NCBI GenBank assembly: GCA_019915135.1
Contig: JAHLMK010000003.1
Location: 620,001-684,000 of the forward strand
Origin: Strobilurus pachycystidiatus
Lineage: Eukaryota > Basidiomycota > Agaricomycetes > Agaricales > Physalacriaceae
Length of the DNA stretch: 64,000 nucleotides
Direction: 5' to 3'
Shown piece by piece: positions 46,304-57,165 of the stretch. Under the pieces are notes generated by a model. The model had not been told where the DNA came from, ran no database searches, and saw only the letters and a list, made by a program, of their open reading frames with translations. A program made the position numbers and the translations under genes. Each line of letters starts with the position of its first letter. Positions within the stretch are counted from its first letter, which is position 1.

Positions 46304-48392
46304 ATGGCTACTTCTGAAGGTCAGCGTCTCGCTCGTACATACCTCTTCCGGCGAACCGTCGAAGATTGGGAGCTCAGCCACGAAGTCCGTCTCAGTCTCG
46401 CCCATCAGCGCGCCAAAGTCATTGCTACGACGTTCAGTAAGTCATTGAATACTCAAACGAGCCGGCTTTGCACTATGGTTTATGGCTTTGTCGGTAGACT
46501 TCAGCATGCAGGATATTCTGACGTGCTCTGAAAAGTTTTGGAAGTCGAAGATTGATCCCATCAACGTCATGGATGGAGCTGCGACCACTTTGTGGACAAT
46601 ACAGCTCAATCTTGCCTGCGGTACCATTGGTCAGTTCGCTGAAGATCGCCCGGATCTGCAGAAACTGTGTCGCCAGATTCTGTCATTCGAAGTCTGGTCG
46701 GTTGAATCGGGTTCTAGCAATGACCTTTAACTCATTTCAGCTTGCGCTGTAGCGCTCAATACATGCTGACAGAAGTCGGACACGGCCTTGACACGCAGAA
46801 CCTGGAAACTCGTGTCCATCTTCTTTCTGACGGAACGTTTGACCTTCACACGCCCACTCCCGCCGCAGCAAAGTTCGTATTTTTGGACAGTCAGTAAGTT
46901 GCGAGGCTAAAGGAGAATTCTCAGGTTCATGCCGCCAACACTCCCGGCGGGTGGCCTTCCACGAGTTGGGGTCGTTATGGCGCGCCTCATCATCGGGAAC
47001 ACCGATCAGGGTATACGTCCTTTTGTCGTCCCTCTCAATGATGGCAAGAGCATGTACAACGGCGTGTCATGCAGGTAATTGGAACTTGCCTCGCAATACT
47101 TCCTGTATTCACCTTTTCCCATCGCACTTAGACTAATGCCATGGCGTGCTGGGAGTTGCCCCGTCGGCCATTGCATAACCTACTTCGATCACGTCAACCT
47201 TCCCGCTACAGCCCTGCTTGGATCGCTCACATCCAGCCTCCCTTCCCGCGTCCAGTTCCTCAATAGCATATGGCGCCTCGGCGTGGGTTCAGTCACAATC
47301 AGCGCGAATACGATACCGGCCCTGCGCCTCTACGCGTATATCGTTGCGACTTACTCCAAGCGCCGAAAGGTCACCAATAGTCAAGGGGATGTCGTTCCCA
47401 TCATTCTCTTCCGCACAACGCATGGCCCTATTCTTCGTGCGCTGGCCCAAGCTGCAGCGCTAGAAGCGTTGTTCAGAGATATACGGGTCCACTTTTCTGG
47501 CCAGGTAGGCGAGGCGCACCAGTTGGCCACATTGCAGACACGCAATGCCTATGCCGCTATCTTCAAGACAACGTCGATTGATCATTTCCGCGCCTCCAGT
47601 CTCGTAATGACGGACAGACTGGGTGCTCAAGGGCTATATGTGCAAAATCAGCTCATTGGGTTGGAGGTGGGCATCGGCATAACATTCCACACTTACGACT
47701 GACCTGCGGCCCGGCTATACTTAGCAAGAAATCCGAGGATTGACTATTGCGGAGGGTGATATCACTGTCATTTGCATTCGTAAGACTTTCGAGCTTTCGG
47801 CCCACTAACAGTTAAACAACTTCACTGTGACAATTCAGGTCTCGTTACCGAGCTTCTCGTCGGCCGATACACCATCCCACCCGCCCGCGACCCATCGTCT
47901 CTATTAGCCTCGCATGAGCGTGGTATCTTCCAGGAGATGCAGTCGACCTTCAAAGCCATCGATGGTCGTTACCGCTCCGAGGAATTCAACCGCCTTCTCC
48001 TCCCTCAGTGTACCGCGCTCGTACAAGCCATTGGGCACCGCATGGCTTACGAGGCCGCTGTCTCGGCTGGCGTACGACCTGCACTGGCGAGACTTTACGA
48101 AGCTGGTGCGGTCGCAGCAGATCTTGGCTGGTACATCGAGAACAAAGCTATAACAAGTAGGAAAGAGGCGTTTGAGTTGGAGGAGCAGGCTCTTACGGAG
48201 GTGTATGGGATGCTAGACGTGTTGCTGACAGAGGCTGGGATGGAGCCGTACGTGAACGCGCCGATCGTCACTGAGAAGGGTTGGGATAAGTGGGTAAGTA
48301 GGATGCCGCTTCTGGCAACGCGGGAGGAGATGGAGCATGAACCCGGGCTTGTCCTTCCTGACGAGCACTGGCAAATCTCGTCTAAGTTGTAA
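46304..48392 (+). CDS. Peroxisomal acyl-CoA oxidase with PTS1
   Basis: Starts MATSEGQRLARTYLFRRTVE at 46304 and ends QISSKL at 48392, a canonical C-terminal SKL peroxisomal targeting signal. Several introns. Recognisable acyl-CoA dehydrogenase/oxidase blocks: IQLNLACGTIGQFAEDRPDL, AQYMLTEVGHGLDTQNLET, FDLHTPTPAAAKFMPPT, LPRVGVVMARLIIGNTDQGI, RPFVVPLNDG, then the middle/C-terminal helical part with VGSVTISANTIPALRLYAYI, QEIRGLTIAEGDITVICIR and LVTELLVGRY. The enzyme would carry out the first, FAD-dependent step of peroxisomal fatty acyl-CoA (or acyl side-chain) beta-oxidation, passing electrons to O2. It belongs to the shorter fungal group of this family by eye. The SDR and BBE oxidase are neighbours. 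Confidence 0.87.
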
Positions 48393-50700
48393 TATGATAA
48401 TTGCACACGCTGTGTTCGAGAAAGTCAACCCGGTGGGCGAAGAACTAATGATATATCCGACGTATTACACGACTCGGACTCGACCAGAGGAAAAACGAGT
48501 GACCTTTTGTGCCTTGAACTAGAAGCAATCGCCCTCGTCCACGTTCTTAGTTTGCGAATTCCACGATTTCAGCCATTGCTTGCATACCATGGAGACTTTC
48601 CTCTTGATACGAGCCCCATTCTGGCTCGCACCGAGCTCAGTCAGATGGTGTTCAAGGCCGCAGTGCTATAGGTGTCACCCAGATCCGGAACCGCAATTCC
48701 AATGTTCTGTCCGTCCTGAGTGCGTAATAGAGGTTCGATCGCGTGCCCAGGCAAGTGGTGTTGAAGTAAAGCAGCGCAGGAGACAACGCGTGAAGGTTTA
48801 TCACTAGACTGACGCGTCTAAAACAATTATTAGCACCGAATGACTGGATGCCTAAGACAGTGACCTTGACATCCCGACGGCCTTCAAAGTTATCATGATA
48901 TCCGATGTGTTCCAATTTTCGTCGCTGCCATTCTCATTCGAGAGCGTGTAATCCAACGCATAACCTGCCTCGCCAAAAGAGAGACCGACTCCGGCAGAAC
49001 AAGTCGACACCGAATCCATTCAGAGCCAACGGAGCTGTCGAACTCGTCGCGTGGTGGGCGCCGCTGAAAGCCGTCATAAACAAATTAGTCTATAGACAGC
49101 TGCTCGGTGGGAACATCGCATGATAGGCTAGATAACGCACCGCTTCGTTGATGGTGGCATGCGCTGTCCGAAAGTGCGAGCTCCGGCTCCATCCAAGCAC
49201 CTATGTCGGGTCAGCACACCGGGTCGGGGGAGGCTGAGCCTCGTCGTGTGAGTTTGTCAATGGGGTCTTGCATGAGGGGAATCTGTGTGACATTGACGGC
49301 ATTGATGTAGCCGCTTGTTGTTGAACGTCTTGAGCTGCCCCACTATACAGAAGAATGTGCCCGACCTGGGGCCCGATGAGAGTCACAGTGAGTGAAGGGA
49401 GCGGGTCTCGTACTCGATATCGTTCTACTGTTCATCATCGTGGTCGCTCTTCTGCGCGTTTCATTCCCGTGCCCAAAATTAGACAGTGCCGTCGTACAAG
49501 ACGTACGTCGTGTTCGTTGCCTGCTTCTGCACATCCACGATTACGCGGCGATGGCAACCTGCACAAGTATCAGACACGGGAACAAGAGGCAGAAGGACGC
49601 ATACGTGGCCGATGTTGGACTCGTCGAGTATCTAGGCGTGCGCGCGCGCGTCAGCGTCTGAGTGGCCTTGGGAAGCTGCGTGATGGCCATTGAGTACGCG
49701 ATCGATGCTTGCCTCTGCCTGAGCAGTGCTCTACTAAGTGAGTACATGCTGATTCCCGTCGTCAAGAAAAAGCCCACCTCGATCATCTTGAGAAGGGTAA
49801 CGAGCGCCCCATGAGTGCCTTGCGAAACTATCTCTAGCGACGGAACAGCGTCATTGAGAGCCGAGACGGTGTTGTGAGGCGCTTACGCAAGATGAGCACC
49901 AATGCTGGGGTGTCGTAAAACACGGTGGAAGTAGGTGGAGGGCGGTTTGAGCAGTCCCTTGATATGCGCCGATGTCCGAGTAGCCTTTCACTGACTCGGA
50001 AGAGCCATTGTTCAGGTCGCTGAACGCGTCTGCGAACGATGGATCCCGCCTCCCGAGATTGATGACAAGGAAGATGTGCGCGAGAGCCAATCCGAGTCAC
50101 GAATCTGGTCCATGGATGTTGCTCTCAAGACAGGTGACACTTCTGGAGTCGTGGCTGAAGGGTGCCCGGTCTTGGAGATGAAAGGCGACACGTCTTAGTA
50201 CGATGGAGATCTCATGTAGCGCAATTTTCTGCCAGAGCGTGCGCGTCAAGCAATGCGAGGCCGAGCATCAGACCAATATGGATTATGCAGACAGTGGAAG
50301 GGAATGCGGACGAACTTGGCCAGTATCGTCGTCAGGAGATGTCGGTTCCGAGTTGCGTATGCGCACCAATTTCCAAGTTTTGAACCATCGTCTTCGGGAT
50401 TATGTGAGCCGTCATCTCTGCAAGCACAGATAGAACTTTCTGAGGTTGGCCAATACTTGGCGGACGGCACGGGCGCGCTGACTATCTGAGGACGACAAAG
50501 GGCAGATAGCTCTGTCCTGCTCGGCCGATCTAAAGTGACGTGGCCGGCCAGCGCCAAGCATCGCGGCCGGCCGCGATATTTGATAAGTACAGGTTCTGTA
50601 GCCTACAGTACATACCACAGGCTGAAATATATGGGCTCACTGCTATCCAAAACCTGCCGCACCTAAGCCTCAGACCCTAGCTGCGAGATCGACCCAGTAC
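48393..50700. other. Gene-poor stretch with decayed minus-strand membrane-protein-like frames
   Basis: Short minus-strand frames show protein-like hydrophobic content: LALAHIFLVINLGRRDPSF near 50050, LVTLLKMIEVGFFLTTGISM near 49790, LGLALLDAHALAEN near 50230 and VLGWSRSSHFRTAHATINEA near 49180. I could not join them into one model with a start, consistent splice sites and an end, and stops lie between them. This may be a decayed multi-pass membrane protein gene or a highly split one; I cannot name the family. Confidence 0.3.
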
Positions 50701-52380
50701 CTCTGGGAGCGACAGGTTCTATTATCGTCGCGTAATGGCAGGTTTATTTCTGCCGTCACCACCCTCGCCGCCCCTCCTCTCGCCTCGCTCTCGCCTGTGC
50801 GCTTCAGTTGCACGGCGGCATCCTTCTGCCCGCTCTGCCGCATGTGACAGGTTTATCCGAATTTTTTCGGTTCTCGCTGGCAGGTCTACTGACCTGCGCC
50901 CTCATATCGGCAGCTGGCAGGTAGGTTTATGCGATTCTTTTCGGTTCTCGCTGGCAGGTTTACTTACCCGCACACTCATATCGGCAGCGGCAGGTTTAGA
51001 AATCGATCCCAAATCCGGAGGAGGGGGCGCTCAGGTTCACTGACCTACACCCTTCTCAGCTCCGCGGCAGGTTCAGAATCTGGATCCAATTTGGTGGCCA
51101 CCCAGGTTTACAGACCTACGATCGGTTTTTTAGCACCGGTAGGTTCAGAATCCCCTTCATTCGATTGATCAGGTTTACGTACCTACACCCTCGCTCTCGC
51201 CTGTGCGCTCAGTTGCACGGCGGCATCCTTCTGCCCGCTCTGCCGCATGTGACAGATTTATCCGAATGTTTTCGGTTCTCGCTGGCAGGTCTACTGACCT
51301 GCGCCCGCATATCGGCAGCTGGCAGGTAGGTTTATGCGATTCTTTTCGGTTCTCGCTGGCAGGTTTACTTACCCGCACACTCATATCGGCAGCGGCAGGT
51401 TTAGAAATCGATCCCAAATCCGCAGGAGGGGGCGCTCAGGTTCACTGACCTACACCCTTCTCAGCTCCGCGGCAGGTTCAGAATCTGGATCCAATTTGGT
51501 GGCCACCCAGGTTTACAGACCTACGATCGGTTTTTTAGCACCGGTAGGTTCAGAATCCCCTTCATTCGATTGATCAGGTTTACGTACCTACACTCATTTC
51601 GGTAGGGCCAGGTTTAGAAACCCAACCCCAATGCGACCGGTATGCCGGCTGGGTCTCCCATTAGGGTACGCTCGCTCATCTGTCTACTTCCTAAACATTG
51701 CTAGCAAAGGTTCAAATTTCTTCTGCCGCCCCTTACCTCGCTCGACTTCCTTCTTGTTGCATTGTTTACCGTTCGCAGGTTTACTGGCCTGCCTCACGTG
51801 TAGGTTCATGAACCGACAAACAGGTCTGTGTACCTGCCGATGATTGACGGCAGGTTCTTTCTCTACCAGTCAGGTTTATTGACCTGTCATTGGCGCCCAG
51901 GTTCATGAACCCGCCCAGTCTCAGGTGCGTTTATTTTTGCAGGTCCTACGCCAAGCTGACCTGTCGTTTGCCACCAAATTCACGGACTCGCAGAATCCCA
52001 GATCGGGAGCGCATCTATCTTTGTAGGTCCTACGACAACAGTCAGGTTTACTGCCCTGTCGTTCGCCACTAGGTTCACAGACCTGCCCAGTCCCAGATTG
52101 ATAGCATATTTGTCTCGCATGACCTGTTCGTGGGTTACTGTTTCTCACGGCAATCAGGCCTTGCAAGTGTGCTACAGCGCAATATTGTGTGCACATAACG
52201 ACACTGCAAGTAGATCTGCTCTGTACTACTTCCCTGGGTTTGCTGACCCGAGGCTAGCTGACAGGTTCTTGAATGCACTCACTCTGGATTTGGTGGGTTT
52301 CCCACCCCATCGATTGTCGCAGGTACAGTACTGACGTCTTATACAAGCATGGCAGGTTCAACAGCCTCGCAGGTTCCTCA
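50700..52380. repeat. Field of short imperfect palindromes, CAGGTTTACNGACCTG type
   Basis: About twenty occurrences of AGGTTYAY-N-GACCT or close variants, each nearly its own reverse complement. Clear ones: 50881-50896, 51031-51046, 51103-51117, 51170-51184, 51286-51301, 51436-51451, 51508-51522, 51575-51589, 51776-51791, 51871-51886, 52043-52058 and 52071-52085. Others are half-size (AGGTTCATGAACC near 51802 and 51899). Spacing is irregular, 30-80 bp, and the sequence between them is not conserved outside the tandem duplication. No coding frame spans it convincingly. Confidence 0.8.
50783..51593. repeat. 405-bp tandem duplication (two copies)
   Basis: The segment 50783-51188 is repeated at 51189-51593 with a period of 405 bp. 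I count about five differences, including one single-base deletion (GCTTCAG versus GCTCAG), so the copies are almost identical and the duplication is recent. Each copy carries four of the palindromes. Confidence 0.92.
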
Positions 52381-52453
52381 AACGGGACAGCTGGCTCGGT
52401 CGTATCGTGAGTTCTTTCATTCATTTGTTTGCTGAATCGTCTCGCTACCACTA

Positions 52454-53882
52454 CTACGGGGATACAGTAACGACCGTCTCAAGTTTCATACCATAGCGAC
52501 CGATAATATTTGTCCTCTCCTCTAGTTCGTGATAGCGCTTCACCGTCTGTCCACCCTTGTGAATTTTGCTCATGCATTTGGAGGATACCTTTCTCAGCCA
52601 TTCACCATGAATTTCCACCTTTTTCGGCGTCCTCGCCATGAAGAAAACCCTTAGGTCGTCAACTACTCCGCGACCCCTCAGACTTTGCACCCAGGTTGTA
52701 AACTCGCCTTGGCAGAAAGTAGCCATGTTGAGCCACTCTTCTCTGCTAGGAATCTCGATTCCAACGTCGATCGTGAACCCGATATGCAGGCATTCTACGC
52801 GTTCGATCGTGCGCAAGGTCTTGATCATGCCAAGGGTATCTCGCACTGCGCCCCAAACTCCCAGGAAGGTGAGTGCCGTGCCCTTGAGGTTTACCTCCGT
52901 CTCCCATCTCTGAACTCCACCTAAATAGACTGAGATGAGAATCGGAGGCCCAGAGATGAACAACAGTAATCATACCTCGGTATCGCTTTGTGTCCAGCGT
53001 CAATGTTCTCAACGTTCGGCGGGATCCTTCCACAAGGGAGTTGACATCGCTGATGCTATACTTATTTGTGATCATCCACTTCAGTCTCTTCAAACCCGTA
53101 ATGCTCTTCCACCATGCTTCGAAGCAGAACACTGTAGGTCCAGCCCAAAATGTCACGCCAAACTCCACATATTTCAGCGAGCGTAGTGCGACCTGAGCCT
53201 TCGACCACCGTGTTCTCCACTGCTCTCGACCAAGCGGAGGGAAGATGAACTTGTAGTGAGGATTGTCCCGATCGCTTATGATGGACCCGGTCGACTGGAC
53301 TCCCGTGAACGAAAGTACTCTGAGGTTGGGAGTATACGGGAGAACAAAGGCGAATAGACCCGGTAAAGATATGCGCCCATTTTTGAAGGTAAAATACCTC
53401 AGATGAGGGAGTGAGTCCTTGTCGATGTTGTCGAGAAGCAGTGAAGTGGATGGATAAAGGCCGTTTTTATGGTTCCAGTCCAGCAATTGAATGTCTACCA
53501 TCTCTAGAGACGACAGCGTTCGGAAACAGGACACGAGGGCCATGATATCCGGCAACGAGGACGGTTCCTCGCTCTCCAACAGCAACAACGACTTCACCCA
53601 GACAGCGAGGTAGGCGTGCTTTGGATTTCGGATCGTCTCATGATATTCAAGAATCTACTCAGTGGGCTGAACATTATTTCATCTATTTCTGACCATTTTT
53701 GCACGCACCGTCGATGGCTTTATCTTCTTGATGACGACTTCACGGAAGACTAGAGGACCCAGCCCGGCATTGGCTGTCTTGCTGACACTACGAGTGTCCC
53801 TCAACGATTGCATTCCGTCGCTGCAATCCTCCAGGAGATGTCGACCCATCTCAGTCCACAGTTCTGCCGGCCAGTCGTCCAT
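52454..53882 (-). CDS. F-box/LRR-like protein
   Basis: ATG at 53882 (MDDWPAELWTEMGRHLLEDC), stop at 52454. The N-terminus has the F-box-like pattern WPAELWTEMGRHL ... LRDTRSVSKTANAGLGPLVF. After an intron near 53600-53690 the long second exon holds leucine-rich segments (LSSLEMVDIQLLDW, LPHLRYFTFKNGRISLPGLF, LRSLKYVEFGVTFW). A further intron near 52950-53000 leads to the C-terminal exon, which ends RYGMKLETVVTVSP. Likely a ubiquitin-ligase adaptor; target unknown. It lies head to head with the next gene. Confidence 0.75.
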
Positions 53883-53994
53883 GGTAGAGTGTCGCGTCGA
53901 AGTATAGTTAACCCAATTTGGGTATGGTTCAGGCGATCACTCAATTCTGCTGACTTATATAGCGGTTCCTTCCATCGAGTTACCTCCGCCCACT
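53883..53994. promoter_or_regulatory. Very short bidirectional promoter between two F-box-like genes
   Basis: 112 bp separate the start codons. ACTTATATAG at about 53952-53961 may serve as a TATA element for the plus-strand gene. Confidence 0.45.
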
Positions 53995-55817
53995 ATGAGC
54001 ACCCACCCCTCTGCCTCGATAGGTTACATCCCACTCGAGCTGGTCGACACCATCATCGACATTTTGTGTTTACAAGACCGCCTCTATGCACATTCCCTCA
54101 TTCTTGTGTGTCGTTCTTTTTGCAGAGCGCGCAAATACCTCTTCCGCGAGGTCACTGTCGATGTCACTTATTCATCTCCTTATCGCGGTACAGCTGGCCT
54201 GGACACTGTTCCTCGTGTTCATGTCTCCCGGCTCTGGAAACCGACACCCTGCACACACTCGCCGGAGGTTGTGCTTTCATTCTTCCAGAACGTCGGCGAG
54301 AGGAATGCTCCTCATGTTACCCAGCTCACCTTTCGAGGTCATGGTCCTCGGATACGGCGTTTTGGGCTAGAGTCAGACAGACTGTCGAACTTCTCCGACA
54401 TGGTTCAACTTTTTCCGCGCCTTCAGTGTCTTTCCTTTCGGGATTTTGACCTTCTCCCCATCACCCTCCCACCCGCTCAGCCCTCCATATCTCATTTCAC
54501 ATTCGACCATAGCATCGCCTGCCCCGCAGCTCCCTTCCATAGCCTTTTGCTCACTCTGGGGAGCATTACACACCTGACTCTCATTGGCAGCACAGTCATC
54601 GATGGCGTTCCCGAATGGAAGCGTCGACCCTTTACGTTCCCCAACATACGCGTCTTGTCTATTACTGTCCGCCGATCCGCTCTGGAAATGCTCCTTTTCA
54701 GGGATTATTTCTTCCCCGCTGTCGATGAGCTGCACATTACCGCGCCAATGCTCCACATTCAGAACATGGCCCGTGTCCTCAAACAAGCCTCATCCAGAGT
54801 GACCTCGATATCCTTTTCCTTTGGTGAGCCCTTGACTGAATCAAAATCTTTCGTCTCATACTATTAGCAGCTTTTTTCCCCTACTATACTCCTAGTGGAC
54901 ATTACAGTTATTCGTGGTATCAGCCCCCCGGTCCGTGGCCAGAGATCTTTGCGGAGATGCCCCTACTTCGGGACATCTCTGTTCGTCTTTCTGAGCCGGA
55001 CTTATATGGACTGGGCACTCTCCTCGAGAATCTTCCCTATCCTCAAATCGAGACTCTCAGCATTCACTTGCTTCTTTCCGGAGAGGTTCTCGAGGTCGCC
55101 GAGGGATTCAATAAACAGCTCGTCAATCATCGCATGGCTTACGAGGCAATCCAGGCCATCCGCACCACCATCTATCTCCTATCATCCCTTCCAACATTCC
55201 GCGGACCGGCCCGTCTGACTGTTGGACTGGATGTGGCATTCTTGGACATGTGGTCGTTCTATGATCGAGAGTGGTTCTTTGACCTCAGTACAGCCATTGT
55301 CGAACTCCTTGATCTTCCACCGGACAAGCTTTCCTTTGAGTGGGCGTCGGATATTGATCACCTCTTCTCGACAGAGGTGAACGGTCGACAACGATTGGAC
55401 CTCCGGGAAAGTTATTCAGCCATCATGGACGAGCACTACCAGTGGTCGCTCTACTACTGTCCCGATTTATGGAACAGCGCCGACGAGTACGGGAGTTGGC
55501 GGGACCCGACTGTCCGCCTTCATCTGATTGAAGCCAATAGCACGAATCTTCCGCTTCCGGTTCAAGAAGAGCCGCCAATCGACACTACGTACCCATATCA
55601 ACCATCCGATACCAGCAACTGGTTCGACGATGTGACACTTCCAATACAGATCTTTCCACGCTCTCTACTTGAGGAGGATGACTCGGACTTTGTCGATGGT
55701 TCTTACTTCACCTCTCCAATAAACAGAGCTGACCATTTTGCAGACAGTCACTCGTCAACGTCGTCACAGTCCACAGAGGGTGATTTTAGTGGAGAACCTA
55801 ATACAGAATCCTCTTAA
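53995..55817 (+). CDS. F-box-like/LRR protein
   Basis: MSTHPSASIGYIPLELVDTI starts at 53995 and continues IIDILCLQDRLYAHSLILVC, an F-box-like helix set, then leucine-rich segments (FPRLQCLSFRDFDLLPITLP, ITHLTLIGSTVIDGVPEW, FPNIRVLSITVRRSALEM). One intron (GTGAGC donor at about 54822, acceptor at 54894) joins SFSFG to a second exon with EIFAEMPLLRDISVRLSEPD. The C-terminal 90 residues are acidic and Ser-rich (SSTSSQSTEGDFSGEPNTESS-like end), likely disordered. The stop is at 55815. Same general class as the other three F-box-like genes, but not close to A or B. Confidence 0.78.
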
Positions 55818-55921
55818 TCGAACGATGGGGAAGACCACGGTGGGAAGAGTGCCTCGGATCGCTCACAAAGTTGGTTAAGGGGGGCTACAGCCGGTGTCGC
55901 GCAAAGAGTATAGAATGTCAA

Positions 55922-56611
55922 CTAGATACTGCTATGCAATCCGTTAACCAGTCTCGCCAACCGCTCGATTTCCTGTTGTTGTTTTTCGATCGTCATGGTA
56001 AGGTTTCCAGCCTCTTCCTCTGCTGCAGCCCTCTTTCTTCTCTCCTCGGCCAACGCCTTCTCACGATTGATAGCCTGCTTACGCTCGGCCCCCTTCAAGG
56101 TGGTGAAGATATCCTGGAACGACTGCTCTGTATCATTGACAAATTCGTTGGCATCGGCAGCGAATCGAGGGGAGATATAGCTAGTAAACGGAATGGAGTC
56201 GTGACGGTGTTGAGCAACAAAGTATATCCAGGAGTCGGTCTCTATGGCCAACTCTTCGAGCTATGCAACAATGAGTGGAACTGTGGACACAATGCCTGGT
56301 GACTTACACGAGGAATGATCTCTCGGAGACTAGCACCAAACCGCTTCTTGGAATCAGAACTGCTGTCAATGACAGGACGAAGGGGCCTTGGACGCAGCAC
56401 CTCTACATAAGACACTGTCAACGACGTACTACGGAGTAATGGAAGCCTTACCGTAGACTTTATTGCCGCGATTGACACCAGATACCATGCCATAGATATT
56501 GTTAGATTTAGAAACCCTGATTCGTTTTCCCTGGCCGTCGACTTTGGGTTTCGGGCGAGCAGTAGACTTTCGGGCTCCTTGGGGAGATGACATTGGCTGT
56601 GGGGACGACAT
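55922..56611 (-). CDS. Small basic/coiled-coil protein, function unknown
   Basis: ATG at 56611 (MSSPQPMSSPQGARKS). The first exon is basic and Pro/Ser-rich (STARPKPKVDGQGKRIRVSK, NNIYGMVSGVNRGNKVYG); a short second exon reads RPLRPVIDSSSDSKKRFG; the last exon gives DSWIYFVAQHRHDSIPFTSY followed by a coiled coil (AERKQAINREKALAEERRKR ... MTIEKQQQEIERLARLVNGL). The stop is at 55922. About 200 residues. No named domain. Confidence 0.65.
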
Positions 56612-57165
56612 CACGACGGAAGGTGGCGTTTGTGGTCCAATAAATATCCAATAAATATCTCATATTGTCGAACTGCGATCGAATTCGGAGGTTGCCGATC
56701 AACATCAGATGTACCTCTCCTGGCACGTGCTTGATGGCGCTTTGATCTTCTATGCTATCTTCGGACCGCGATGAGTTCACAATGTGGCAGCGGTGCTGTC
56801 GTTGCTCAAAGCTTCCGTATTTCTTGCAAGCAGCACCTACAATGTACAACAGGATAAGTAGCAAGTAACTTCAGATCAGGCCCAATAAAGTTCCACATGT
56901 AAGTGGCAGCCATGCGCACATTGTCGCACTTTGTTCTGAATTTCAAAAGGTACCACCCCTATGACGGAGACAATATTGTTGAATTAGCGCGAAATCTTTG
57001 GTTGGTAAGTGGCAGAACTTTTTGGTTTTCTCAGATTGAGTCCGAATATCCCCATTCTCACATCGCTGTCTAGGGTCTCTATGTCTCTCAGACTAGTGTT
57101 TAGAACCTCCTGCTCCGACCCGCTCTTAGAACCTCACAGTCAGCCTGATCACTTCTCTCAATACC
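56612..57165. other. Intergenic, divergent
   Basis: No gene seen. A small direct repeat CCAATAAATAT occurs twice at about 56637-56658. It is the upstream region of both flanking genes. Confidence 0.4.

Noticed and set aside
50700..52380. CRISPR-like appearance of repeated short palindromes
   Set aside because: The organism is a eukaryote, the spacing is irregular, the repeats vary and there are no cas genes.
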